Positions 47,025 to 64,000 of a stretch of DNA of 64,000 nt are shown in pieces. The translations under genes were made by a program, and so were the position numbers. Below the pieces are notes generated by a model, which was given only the letters and a program-made list of their open reading frames with translations, searched no databases and had not been told where the DNA came from. The stretch comes from Planctomycetes bacterium MalM25 (GTDB taxonomy: Bacteria; Planctomycetota; Planctomycetia; Pirellulales; Lacipirellulaceae), in the NCBI GenBank assembly GCA_007745835.1, contig CP036424.1:4389968-4453967 (forward strand). Direction: 5' to 3'. Positions within the stretch are counted from its first letter, which is position 1; every line of letters starts with the position of its first letter.

Positions 47025-47756
47025 TTACTTCAACATGTTCGTGGTGCGGACGACAACGAAGGCGCCCTTGTGGCCCGGGACAGCGCCCCGCACCAGCAGC
47101 AAGTTGTTCTCGGCGTCGACGCGAACCAACTTCTGGTTGCGGACGGTGCAACGCTTGGCGCCGTACTGACCCGGCATCCGCACGCCCTTGAACAGGCGAC
47201 TCGGACTGGCACAGGCGCCGGTTCCACCCATGTGGCGGTGACACTTCTTGACGCCGTGCGTGGCCCGCTGGCCGGCGAAGTTGTGACGCTTCATGGCACC
47301 ACTGAAGCCGCGACCCTTGCTGGTGGCGACGACGTCAATGCGTTCGACCCCCTCGAGGGAGGCCACGGTCACCTCGGCGCCCAGCTCGACGCCGCCGGCA
47401 AACCCATCGGCCGGGGCACGGAACTCGCGGACCAGCCGCTTCGGCTCACAGCCCGCCTTCGGGGTCGGCTCAACGCCACCCTCAGCCCGCTTCTTCGATC
47501 GCTTGCTCTCGAGCTTGGCGACATGGCCACGCTCGCTGCGAATCGCTAGCCGGCGAGGCTTATCCAGATACCCCAACTGAACCGCTTCGTAACCGTCGCG
47601 ATCGGGGGTCTTAACCTGCAACACGTGGCACGGCCCCGCCTGAAGGACCGTGACCGGGACAACGGCTCCCGATTCGTCGTAAACCTGCGTCATCCCGACC
47701 TTACGGCCGAGGATCCCAGCGGTGGGGGCGCCAATGGTTTTCGAGGGAGCGGACAT
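47025..47756 (-). CDS. rplC: 50S ribosomal protein L3, somewhat long
   Basis: 243 residues from the ATG at 47756 (MSAPSKTIGAPTAGILGRKVGMTQ); the frame is open further upstream but not protein-like. Core signatures: GRGFSGAMKRHNFAGQRATHG, KKCHRHMGGTGACASPSR and KGVRMPGQYGAKR. It has a ~25-residue Lys/Glu/Pro-rich insert (SKRSKKRAEGGVEPTPKAG) after the first third. Separated from rpsJ by 190 nt. Confidence 0.95.
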   Translation of the reverse strand: MSAPSKTIGAPTAGILGRKVGMTQVYDESGAVVPVTVLQAGPCHVLQVKTPDRDGYEAVQLGYLDKPRRLAIRSERGHVAKLESKRSKKRAEGGVEPTPKAGCEPKRLVREFRAPADGFAGGVELGAEVTVASLEGVERIDVVATSKGRGFSGAMKRHNFAGQRATHGVKKCHRHMGGTGACASPSRLFKGVRMPGQYGAKRCTVRNQKLVRVDAENNLLLVRGAVPGHKGAFVVVRTTNMLK

Positions 47757-47914
47757 AGCTTCGCTGTCGGTACGCTGGGCCTGCCGACCCGGGGCCGGCT
47801 GGCTAGCAGTTCGTGTTGCGGTTTGTGCGGCCGGGAGACACGCCCCTAGGTCGGGACGGCTTACCCAGCTCACTTCCGGGCATGTTCAGTTGGCAGTCGG
47901 CTTCAGGCGGCAGG

Positions 47915-47934
47915 CGAGTGAACTAATTCACTCG
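47915..47934. repeat. Perfect 8-bp stem-loop just after rpsJ
   Basis: Arms CGAGTGAA and TTCACTCG with loop CTAA. It begins 12 nt after the rpsJ stop on the - strand, in a 190-nt gap before rplC. No T-run follows, so attenuation or mRNA processing between rpsJ and the rest of the operon is possible but unproven. Confidence 0.45.
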
Positions 47935-47946
47935 ACCCCCTCCGGG

Positions 47947-48264
47947 TCAGCCGGTGCTCGCTTTGATTTTGATATCGACACCCGCAGGCAAGCTGAGCTT
48001 GTTGAGGGCTTCGATGGTTTTGGCGGTCGCGTCCACGATGTCGATCAGACGCTTGTGCGTGCGGATCTCAAACTGGTTACGCGATTTCTTATCCACGTGC
48101 GGGCCACGGATGACCGTGTACCGCTCAATTCGCGTCGGCAGCGGAATCGGGCCGTGGACGACCGAGTTGGTCCGCTTCGCCGTATCGACGATATCGACGG
48201 CACTCTGGTCCAGGACCGAGTGGTCGTACGCCTCCATCCGAATGCGGATCACCTCTTTCGCCAC
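47947..48264 (-). CDS. rpsJ: 30S ribosomal protein S10
   Basis: 105 residues. [28 protein letters not shown] (start of the protein, given in part) and [22 protein letters not shown] are S10 signatures. First gene of the S10 cluster. A strong promoter lies ~200 nt upstream, so the unit begins here rather than reading only from fusA. tuf, which often directly precedes rpsJ, is absent. Confidence 0.97.
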   Translation of the reverse strand: MAKEVIRIRMEAYDHSVLDQSAVDIVDTAKRTNSVVHGPIPLPTRIERYTVIRGPHVDKKSRNQFEIRTHKRLIDIVDATAKTIEALNKLSLPAGVDIKIKASTG

Positions 48265-48568
48265 GACGCTTTAACTCCCATCAGACGACGATTCGTGCCC
48301 AGCGATGGCCGTCGGGCGACAACCCGACCACCAGAAAACCGCTGGATCGCCCAACCCCAGGAACGGGGCCAGACCGTTTCAACTCTGAAGAATCCATTCA
48401 CAGCCGAGAAGGCATGCCGAGCTTATCGGCCGCCACTCCCCGCTGCTCTCCCCCAAGTTGGGCGGAGAATCGCAAAAGATACGGACCCGAGGCCGGGGCG
48501 TCAACGGGGTCGCTGGGGATTTGGGAAGTTCTTGGCCCGAACGAGCCCCAGGGCCCCGGCTTTACGGC
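48265..48568. other. 304-nt gap upstream of rpsJ; promoter and leader only
   Basis: Between the alpha/beta hydrolase stop and rpsJ start. It holds the promoter listed at 48476-48504 and a ~200-nt presumptive leader with no open frame of coding quality. I did not find a confident regulatory stem-loop in the leader. Confidence 0.7.
48476..48504 (-). promoter_or_regulatory. Strong sigma70-type promoter of the S10 operon
   Basis: On the - strand: -35 TTGACG (48504-48499), 17-nt spacer, -10 TATCTT (48481-48476). The start of transcription would be near 48468, leaving a ~200-nt leader before rpsJ. Five of six -35 bases and four of six -10 bases match consensus with ideal spacing. Confidence 0.75.
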
Positions 48569-49530
48569 CTAGGAAGACTCGGAGGACGGCGAAGCCCTGA
48601 GACTCGCTTTGAGGTAGCCAAGCACCGACCGCTCCCAAAGAGCCGGGTCCGCCTTAAGGAGATCGACGTGGCCGGCGCCCTGAAAGATCACGAGTTCCCT
48701 GGGAGAGCGGGCGGCGGCATGCATCCGCTCGGACTCCGCCAGGGGGGTCCTCCTATCGACCTCGCCCGCTAGCAGGAGAACGGGGCAACCCAGGCCCACC
48801 AGACCATCGATCGGGGCAAGATCATCGACCGAGATCCCCAGACGCAGGGGCAACTGACACAGCAGCAGGGGTCGGATCAGCGACGCGGCGGAGCCGACTC
48901 GGATCGCCAGGCGGTTGTGGACGGCCTCGCGGATACTGGGATAGACCGACTCGAGCACCACCGCCTTGGCCCCCTCGGGCCCCAACGGCGAGGCGAGCAG
49001 CGCCGAGGCGCCACCCAGGGACCAGCCGACCACGCCGATCGGGCGAGCGGGGTCCTCCTCCCTCAGCTGCCGCAGGGCGGCCCGCACCGCCAACCGGCCC
49101 CGCCAGCCGAAGGCGAGGCTCTCCGCGGGCGTCTCGCCGTGGCCAGGCAGATCGATCAACGCCACGTCGTAGCCCGCTCGGTGCAGCAAGCGGGCCCGAT
49201 CCAGCATCGCACGGCGGTCGGCGTGCAGGGGGTGCAGCAGCAAGACCGTCGCCGGGGCGTCGGTGGAGCGGGTCCGCCACCCGCCGATCTTGGGCAAAGA
49301 CTCCGAGGAGGGCTCGAAGGCCTCCAACGGCAGGTCCTGTGGCGGGGCTCCGACCGGATGATTCTCGGGAGCGACCAAGCGAGAGCCGACCCACGCCAGA
49401 CCACCGACGCCCAGCAATAGAAACACCCCGCAGGCGAGCAAACCTCGGCGTAGATGGCGGCGGAGCCGTTGGTGACGCGGCGCGGGCATGCCCGATCGAC
49501 GCCGCCGGGAGGGGCCGAGTTCCCCGGCGA

Positions 49531-49534
<4 letters not shown>
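48569..49534 (-). CDS. Membrane-anchored alpha/beta hydrolase
   Basis: 321 residues. A basic N-terminus and one hydrophobic helix (~33-50, LLACGVFLLLGVGGLAWVG) anchor it; the rest is an alpha/beta hydrolase. Features are a HPLHADRR-type oxyanion segment, LIDLPGHGET, nucleophile elbow GWSLGG, LLAGEVDRRTP with the acid, and GAGHVDLL with the catalytic His. The GTG start overlaps the fusA stop by 4 nt (GTGA), which suggests coupling; an ATG at 49489 is an alternative. It occupies the tuf position between fusA and rpsJ. Substrate unknown; esterase or acyltransferase-like roles are possible. Confidence 0.85.
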
Positions 49535-51726
<2,192 letters not shown>

Positions 51727-51825
51727 GCGAGCGTTTGGCGGTCAGCAGGCGGCTGCTGGGGAGCGGGACAAGCCAACCAGCTTAATAGACGCCGGGGGAC
51801 GCCGTAACCATCGCTGCGGACAGGA

Positions 51826-53082
51826 CTAGCGATCCGTCAGGCCGCGGCGGGCGTCCGCCAGCACCCGCACCCACTCGGCGAGCGACTCGCGGTAGTCCGC
51901 CCCGAGCCTCGCCTCGACGGCGCGGCGCATCGGCTCGGGGAAGAGCTCGGGCCCGTACAGGGCGCCGAACCAGGACCCCAGGAGCTGGGCCGCCGAGTCG
52001 CAGTCCTCGCCGAAATCGAGGGCCAAGTGGATCGCCGCCAGCGGCTCGCCCCGGCTGAACTCGGCGAAGGCGACCGCCTCGATCAGCAGGAACTTCGCCT
52101 CCCAGGCGTGGTCCCGCGGGCAGGCGGCCTCGATCAGCCCGTACAGCCGTCCCGGCGAGCCCTCGGCCTCTTCGGCGAGGGCCGTCGCCCGATCGATCGA
52201 TCGGGAGAGGGCCCGGTCCATGAACTCGACCTCGCCGTACCGGAGCGGGTCGGTCCGCTTCATCGCCGCGAGCATCTCGCGCCACGCGGCGTGGCGGGCG
52301 GCGGGCTCCGCGGCGGGGACCGGCCGGTCAAGAGCGTGCGCCAGGCCGGCGACGACCGCCGCGTTGAGGTCCTTCGCCTCGCCGTTATCGAACCAGGCGA
52401 GCTCGTAGGCGGCCAGGTACGCGCGATCCGGCTCGCCCGGGTAGATCGCCGCCAACGGGGGCAGCGTCATCTGCCCGCAGCACGTGCCCAACCCGCCCCA
52501 CATCCGCGAAGGCGGCAGCGCGACCGCCGGGTCACGCTCGCCTAGCTCCCAACGCGCGGCGAAGCCGAACTCACGCATCGAGTCCTCACACAGCGCCGGC
52601 CAGCCGGCGGTGCTCTTCATCTCGGGCCGATCGGCGAAGCGGAGGTAGGCCTCGGCGAGTGCGCGGCGCGTCAGCCCCTCTGACGACTGGAGTCGCTGGC
52701 TCGTCCGCAGCGTGTCGATCAGCACCATCTTGTGCCGCGTGTCGTCGGTCACCGTGCCGGCGGGGGCGTCGGCGGACCACTGACCGTACGGCTCGGCCTC
52801 GGGGCGGAACGCTCCGTAGGCGAGCAGCGGCAGCGTCTCGGCGAGCCGACGCAAGTCGGCCGCCTCGACTCGCTCCTCAGGCCGCGCCCGGTACCCCGGC
52901 AGCACGCCGGCGGCCGCTTCGGCTTTGGCGAACTCGACCGGCCCGCCCAGGGCGTCGCCCACCACAGAACCGGTTAGCAGGCCGAGCACGCGCTGATCGG
53001 CCTCCTCCGCCTGCCCAACGCCAACTGAGAGAGCAAGCAGAAGCGCCCACGAATCAACACGAATCAGGGCGAAGGAAGACAA
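51826..53082 (-). CDS. Exported ADP-ribosylglycohydrolase family protein
   Basis: 418 residues. The family Mg2+ motifs are present: GTVTDDTRH with T112-D113-D114-T115 near the N-terminal third, and DFGEDCDSAAQLLGSWFGA near residue 360. The opening of the fold is GLLTGSVVGDALGGPVEF. The predicted start is a TTG at 53082; a hydrophobic stretch (~12-25, ALLLALSVGVGQA) just before the domain looks like a signal peptide, so the protein is probably exported. The TTG lies in a CGAATCA repeat, which makes the first ~8 residues uncertain. These enzymes remove ADP-ribose from proteins or small molecules. It sits inside the str cluster between rpsG and fusA, after a terminator. Confidence 0.82.
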   Translation of the reverse strand: MSSFALIRVDSWALLLALSVGVGQAEEADQRVLGLLTGSVVGDALGGPVEFAKAEAAAGVLPGYRARPEERVEAADLRRLAETLPLLAYGAFRPEAEPYGQWSADAPAGTVTDDTRHKMVLIDTLRTSQRLQSSEGLTRRALAEAYLRFADRPEMKSTAGWPALCEDSMREFGFAARWELGERDPAVALPPSRMWGGLGTCCGQMTLPPLAAIYPGEPDRAYLAAYELAWFDNGEAKDLNAAVVAGLAHALDRPVPAAEPAARHAAWREMLAAMKRTDPLRYGEVEFMDRALSRSIDRATALAEEAEGSPGRLYGLIEAACPRDHAWEAKFLLIEAVAFAEFSRGEPLAAIHLALDFGEDCDSAAQLLGSWFGALYGPELFPEPMRRAVEARLGADYRESLAEWVRVLADARRGLTDR

Positions 53083-53201
53083 ACCGGGAGCCTCGCGGGT
53101 GGACAGCGAACGCCCCTTATCTTACTCACCACAATCACGCCAAACCTTCGCTTCGATTCCTGAAATCGGTCGTGAGATTGGTGGGCTGTTGAGGCGCACG
53201 A

Positions 53202-53240
53202 AAAAAGCCGGGGCCGGACTGCGTCCGACCCCGGCTTTTT
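53202..53240 (-). terminator. Intrinsic terminator after rpsG
   Basis: A 17-bp stem with one mismatch (AAAAAGCCGGGG... paired with ...CCCCGGCTTTTT) and loop around CTGCG, flanked by A- and T-runs so it works on both strands. It starts 27 nt after the rpsG stop. It should end rpsL-rpsG transcripts before the ADP-ribosylglycohydrolase gene. Confidence 0.88.
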
Positions 53241-53266
53241 GTTTCAAGCTCCGCGGAGCGACCGGC

Positions 53267-53737
53267 TCACCAAGCGAAGTGAGCGAACGCCTTGTTGGCG
53301 TCGGCCATGCGGTGGACGTTCTCGCGGCGGGTCATCGCGGCGCCCTCGCGGTTGAAGGCGGCGACCAGTTCGTCGGCGAGCTTCAGGTGGGTCGGGCGGC
53401 CCTTCTTGTCGCGGATCGCCATCAGCAACCAGCGGATCGCGAGCGACTGCTGGCGCGCGCGGTTGACCTGCATCGGAACCTGGTAGGCGGCGCCACCGAC
53501 CCGCTTCGAGCGGACCTCGATCGCCGGCTTGATGTTCTCGAGGGCCTGGTTGAAGACCTCGATCGGCTCCTCCTCGGGCACCCGCTCCTTGATGTTGTCC
53601 AGGGCGTTGTAGAACACAGCCTGCGCGGTGCTCTTCTTGCCGTCCTGCATCAAGCAGTTGATGAACTTGCTCGCCAGGAGCGACCCGTGAACGGGGTCCG
53701 GCTTGAGTGTCTTGCGGCTGGCGGTGATGCGGCCCAT
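53267..53737 (-). CDS. rpsG: 30S ribosomal protein S7
   Basis: 156 residues. [19 protein letters not shown] and [19 protein letters not shown] at the start, [19 protein letters not shown] in the middle, and [15 protein letters not shown] at the end. It nucleates the 30S head and lies at the E site. 94 nt after rpsL; followed by a terminator rather than reading straight into fusA. Confidence 0.97.
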   Translation of the reverse strand: MGRITASRKTLKPDPVHGSLLASKFINCLMQDGKKSTAQAVFYNALDNIKERVPEEEPIEVFNQALENIKPAIEVRSKRVGGAAYQVPMQVNRARQQSLAIRWLLMAIRDKKGRPTHLKLADELVAAFNREGAAMTRRENVHRMADANKAFAHFAW

Positions 53738-53744
53738 GGCGGGG

Positions 53745-53778
53745 AGCTGTCAGCGGTTAGCGGACAGCCTACAGCGGT
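53745..53778. repeat. AGC-rich tract in the rpsL-rpsG gap
   Basis: Built from CTGTCAGCGGTTAGCGGACAGCC and CTACAGCGG phrases; a related ACAGCTGAGAGCC...TCTTAGC phrase follows at 53805-53830. Same family of low-complexity sequence as 40166-40246. Non-coding. Confidence 0.55.
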
Positions 53779-53831
53779 GTGATACGGATGGTATTTAAAT
53801 CTCTACAGCTGAGAGCCAATCGCTCTTAGCT

Positions 53832-54200
53832 CTATTCCTTCTTCGCGCCGTAACGGCTGCGAGACTGCTTGCGGCCATCGACGCCCAGCGTGTCGAGCGC
53901 GCCGCGGACGACCTGGTAGCGGACGCCCGGCAGGTCGCGGACACGACCGCCGCGGACCAGCACGATGCTGTGCTCCTGCAGCGTGTGGCCTTCGCCCGGG
54001 ATGTAGACCGTGACTTCCTTGCCGTTCGACAAGCGGACACGGGTGATCTTGCGGAGGGCCGAGTTCGGCTTCTTCGGCGTCATGGTCCGCACGTTGAGGC
54101 AGACGCCCCGCTTGAACGGGCACCGCTCAAGGACCGGGGCCTTGCTCTGCTTCCGCTTGCTCTTGCGGTTCTTGCGGATGAGCTGGTTGATCGTGGGCAT
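53832..54200 (-). CDS. rpsL: 30S ribosomal protein S12, Arg at position 88
   Basis: 122 residues. [20 protein letters not shown] start, [11 protein letters not shown] (K43, K44 present) and [13 protein letters not shown] near residue 88. In E. coli the last segment is GGRVKDLPGVRY, with Lys88 (K87 in the older numbering); here it is Arg88 (codon CGC at 53939-53937). K-to-R at this residue is a classic streptomycin-resistance change in E. coli. First gene after rpoC, with its own strong promoter. Confidence 0.97.
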   Translation of the reverse strand: MPTINQLIRKNRKSKRKQSKAPVLERCPFKRGVCLNVRTMTPKKPNSALRKITRVRLSNGKEVTVYIPGEGHTLQEHSIVLVRGGRVRDLPGVRYQVVRGALDTLGVDGRKQSRSRYGAKKE

Positions 54201-54266
54201 AGCAGACGCTGGTTTTGGGCCGACTGGCGGCGTGGGGAGTCGCTTATCTCGTGCCGAGAGCCCCGC

Positions 54267-54294
54267 ATAATACGGGATCTCATCGGCCTGTCAA
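54267..54294 (-). promoter_or_regulatory. Strong sigma70-type promoter of rpsL-rpsG
   Basis: On the - strand: -35 TTGACA (54294-54289, perfect consensus), 16-nt spacer, -10 TATTAT (54272-54267, five of six). Transcription would start near 54260, leaving a ~60-nt leader. The best promoter match I found in the window. Confidence 0.85.
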
Positions 54295-54298
54295 TCGG

Positions 54299-54323
54299 CT
54301 CGCCCCGCCCAAACTGGGGCGAG
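54299..54323. repeat. Stem-loop between rpoC and the rpsL promoter
   Basis: 8-bp arms CTCGCCCC and GGGGCGAG with a 9-nt loop, directly upstream of the -35 box on the - strand and ~70 nt after the rpoC stop. There is no T-run, so it is at best a weak terminator of the rpoBC transcript. Confidence 0.4.
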
Positions 54324-54394
54324 GCGGCCGGAAATCGTTCGCATCGGGCGATCTTTGCCGGATCGGCCCTCTTTCATCACTCGGGGGAGCCCGA

Positions 54395-58744
<4,350 letters not shown>

Positions 58745-58769
58745 ACCAGCCGCTCCTCGCTAGGAAACG

Positions 58770-58818
58770 TTCGGAAGGGAGATGGGGGAGATGAAGGGGA
58801 GATCGGGGGGATGGTCAC
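58770..58818 (+). repeat. Left inverted repeat of the GxxExxY cassette
   Basis: Purine-rich on the + strand: TTCGGAA then GGGAGATGGGGGAGATG, AAGGGGAGAT and GGGGGGATG phrases. Pairs with 59211-59253 read on the - strand, which has TTCCGAA, GGGAGATG, GGGGA, TGAGGGGAGAT and AAGGGGATG in the same order with a few gaps. It includes the stop codon of the GxxExxY gene (58815-58817). Confidence 0.7.
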
Positions 58819-59207
58819 TCGGTGGATTTCAGTTCAACACGCCGAAAGTCCGCTTTCTCTTTGGCGAAGTTGATCAGCAATCCGATCTGCAGTCCGCTCG
58901 CTTTTAAGTACGACCTCAGCTGGGCGTAGTGCGCCTGGGAGAGGTCTTCTACCGCTTTCAACTCAAGGATGATCCGCTCTTCGACCACAAGATCGAGCCG
59001 GTGGTCTCCCACGGGCTCGCCCTCATAGGTCACGATGATTTTCTTCTCCGACTCGACGCTGAGCCCTTGGGAACCCAGTTCCAACAGCAGAGCGTTGTGG
59101 TAAATCGATTCGAGGAAACCGGGGCCCAAAGCACGGTGCACTTTGATGACCGCCCGGATGATCTGCTCGGTGATCGCGGCGTCGCCCGTCACGGCTCGCC
59201 CCGCCAA
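58815..59207 (-). CDS. GxxExxY protein (PD-(D/E)XK superfamily, PDDEXK_3-like)
   Basis: 130 residues. The name-giving motif is G30-F-L-E33-S-I-Y36; the nuclease core continues with D72 in RLDLVV and E82-L-K84 in LELKAVE, then Q91-x-x-Y94-x-x-Q-L-R-x-Y, a conserved helix of the family. All expected core residues are intact, so it is not a decayed copy. Start is TTG at 59207, with AGGGGA 8-13 nt upstream supplied by the flanking repeat; GTG at 59192 is an alternative. GC is lower than in rpoB/rpoC. These proteins are widespread, of unknown role. It lies in the sense direction of the rpoBC transcript. Confidence 0.88.
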   Translation of the reverse strand: MAGRAVTGDAAITEQIIRAVIKVHRALGPGFLESIYHNALLLELGSQGLSVESEKKIIVTYEGEPVGDHRLDLVVEERIILELKAVEDLSQAHYAQLRSYLKASGLQIGLLINFAKEKADFRRVELKSTE

Positions 59208-59210
59208 GAG

Positions 59211-59253
59211 GTCATCCCCTTATCTCCCCTCATCCCCACATCTCCCTTCGGAA
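59211..59253 (-). repeat. Right inverted repeat of the GxxExxY cassette
   Basis: Read on the - strand it begins TTCCGAAGGGAGATG and ends AAGGGGATGAC just before the GxxExxY start. It lies 13 nt after the rpoB stop. In the mRNA it can pair with the pyrimidine-rich complement at 58818-58770 to form a long imperfect stem around the gene. Confidence 0.7.
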
Positions 59254-59265
59254 GGTCACCAGTGC

Positions 59266-62988
<3,723 letters not shown>

Positions 62989-63462
62989 GGCGGGGAGCCT
63001 CCTAGCGAAACGACCTGGGGCGTCCGGCGGGCGCGACGGGTTCGATGGCGTTCGCCCCGGAAACAACGGGATCGAACCACCGAACAAGCGGGCACGCCGG
63101 GCGGCGTTACGCGGGTAGCGAGAGGGGGTGGCGACAACGACCGTACGCCGAACCGCGCGAGCGAAGCGAATCGCTCGGGCGTGCCGGCGCAGCGGGGAGG
63201 GGATCAGCCAGCGCAGCCCGAGCCGGGACCGCAGCGGGACCGAATACGCATGCTAGCGTGTTCGCCCGTCGGTCGTCAGCGCGAGTCGATGGCTCGTGGG
63301 AAGTCAGAACGAAACTCATCCCGGACAGCAGGAAGGAGCGGGAAACGATGGTCGTGCGGCGATCCGCTCACGGAACGCCGCCCAGCCTCTCGGCCCCGCC
63401 GACGCCGCCCCCGCACAGGCGGGGAGCGGGGCGTCGACACGAGGGGGGCCGACCGGCCGTGA
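62989..63462. other. 474-nt gap between rplL and rpoB; no gene seen
   Basis: This is the place where other bacteria have an attenuator or RNase site in the rplL-rpoB transcript. I see no coding frame on either strand. Short palindromes occur (for example CGAGCG/CGCTCG at ~63162-63182). A weak pair CTGACG-N18-TAGCAT on the - strand near 63245-63285 is not convincing as a promoter. Most of the gap is GC-rich without evident pattern. Confidence 0.6.
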
Positions 63463-63891
63463 TCACTTGATCTCGACCTTCGCGCCGGCTTCTTCGAGGT
63501 CCGCCTTGAGCTTCTCGGCCTCTTCTTTCGAGACGCCTTCCTTCAGCTTGGTCGGGACGCCCTCGACCGCTTCCTTGGCCTCCTTGAGGCCCAGGCCGGT
63601 CGCGCTGCGGACGACCTTGATGACGCCGATCTTGTTGTCACCGAACGAAGTCATCTCGACGTCGAACTCGGTCTTCTCCTCAGCGGCGCCGGCGTCGTCG
63701 CCACCGCCGGCCGGGCCGGCCATCATGACAGCGCCACCACCGGAAGCCGGCTCGATGCCGTGCACTTCCTTCAGGTAATCGCTCAGCTCCTTCGCTTCCT
63801 TCAGGGTCAGGCCGACGATCTTGTCGCCCATCTCCTTGATGGCGTCGGAGAAGGAGGTTTCAGCGGCTTCCGCCACGGCTTCATCGCTCAT
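63463..63891 (-). CDS. rplL: 50S ribosomal protein L7/L12
   Basis: 142 residues from the ATG at 63891 ([16 protein letters not shown]). N-terminal dimerisation domain with [19 protein letters not shown], Ala/Gly-rich hinge (~55-75), C-terminal factor-binding domain [21 protein letters not shown], then [22 protein letters not shown]. Longer than the usual ~125 residues because of an extended N-terminus and hinge. rplJ is expected upstream beyond the window. Confidence 0.96.
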   Translation of the reverse strand: MSDEAVAEAAETSFSDAIKEMGDKIVGLTLKEAKELSDYLKEVHGIEPASGGGAVMMAGPAGGGDDAGAAEEKTEFDVEMTSFGDNKIGVIKVVRSATGLGLKEAKEAVEGVPTKLKEGVSKEEAEKLKADLEEAGAKVEIK

Positions 63892-64000
63892 CTTTGCTTC
63901 TCTCTTGAAAACGTTGCTACGGGCCGGCCGGCCCATCTGGGTTTGCCAACTGAGACCCGCCCCGCGGGGCCGTGCGGTCTCGAACTCGAAAAACCGGCCG
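63892..64000. other. Right edge, intergenic region upstream of rplL
   Basis: 109 nt with no coding frame. GAGAGAAG, a plausible ribosome binding site, precedes the rplL ATG. GC-rich palindromic stretches (GGCCCCGCGGGGC, GGGCCGGCCGGCCC) are present. Probably the rplJ-rplL gap. Confidence 0.5.

Larger units (their letters stand above)
58770..59255 (-). mobile_element. Candidate mobile cassette (GxxExxY gene in inverted repeats) between rpoB and rpoC
   Basis: A 486-nt unit bounded on both sides by the 9-bp direct repeat TTCGGAAGG (58770-58778 and 59247-59255), which looks like a target-site duplication. Just inside lie imperfect inverted repeats of ~43-49 nt made of GGGAGATG / GGGGAGAT phrases (58770-58818 and 59211-59253). 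The unit contains only the GxxExxY gene. Deleting it with one copy of the direct repeat leaves a ~45-nt rpoB-rpoC gap that keeps the rpoC ribosome binding site, as expected for an insertion into an ancestral operon. No transposase is inside, so any movement would need the nuclease itself or a helper in trans. Confidence 0.6.

Noticed and set aside
58815-59207. GxxExxY gene as a toxin of a toxin-antitoxin pair
   Set aside because: No second gene fits inside the repeats and neighbours are rpoB and rpoC; nothing supports an antitoxin.
63245-63285. Promoter for rpoB in the rplL-rpoB gap (CTGACG-N18-TAGCAT)
   Set aside because: Only four of six matches per box with suboptimal spacing in a GC-rich region; no independent support.

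Overview
The window is about 66% GC and reads as a chromosomal segment of a planctomycete, most likely order Pirellulales (near Lacipirellulaceae). This is an inference from several signs: a secreted sulfatase, a signal-peptide hypothetical protein of planctomycete style, an elongation factor G resembling the spirochaete/planctomycete/mitochondrial subfamily, no L30 gene in the spc cluster, many GTG/TTG starts, and short intergenic repeats. No 16S gene is present to confirm it.

Layout. 1-6841 (+): the 3' part of mfd, a secreted PpiC-type isomerase, a small hypothetical protein and an HTTM-DCC membrane fusion. 6848-8242 (-): an unusually compact uvrC. 8408-13612 (+): an ECF-like sigma factor overlapping a membrane protein, a class C beta-lactamase-fold serine hydrolase, a methyltransferase and an ammonium transporter. 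Then tRNA-Pro(GGG), a sulfatase, and pntA-pntB. 18988-21606 (-): obgE, a REP-like palindrome cluster, rpmA and a secreted hypothetical. 21905-26289 (+): a cation/proton antiporter, an AAA+ ATPase with a zinc ribbon, and a low-GC gene resembling a PD-(D/E)XK nuclease. 26293-30840 (-): DUF3891 protein coupled to an exported rhodanese, class II aldolase, a lipoprotein and a small HExxH protein.

30968-64000 (-) is one long transcription/translation block, read from high to low coordinates: rplL, rpoB, [GxxExxY gene], rpoC, rpsL, rpsG, [secreted ADP-ribosylglycohydrolase], fusA, [alpha/beta hydrolase], then S10-spc-alpha (rpsJ to rplQ). Strong sigma70-type promoters precede rpsL and rpsJ, and hairpin/T-run terminators follow rpsG and rplQ. 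tuf, rpmD and infA are missing from their usual slots.

The most interesting observation is the GxxExxY gene between rpoB and rpoC. It sits inside purine/pyrimidine-rich imperfect inverted repeats bounded by a 9-bp direct repeat (TTCGGAAGG). Removing the unit leaves a normal short rpoB-rpoC spacer with the rpoC ribosome binding site intact. This looks like a small mobile or domesticated nuclease cassette. Other items are the compact UvrC, an S12 with Arg at the position whose Lys-to-Arg change gives streptomycin resistance in E. coli, a 62-nt rpsC-rplP overlap, an inverted REP pair, and a family of AGC/TAGC-rich tracts in gaps of the ribosomal cluster.
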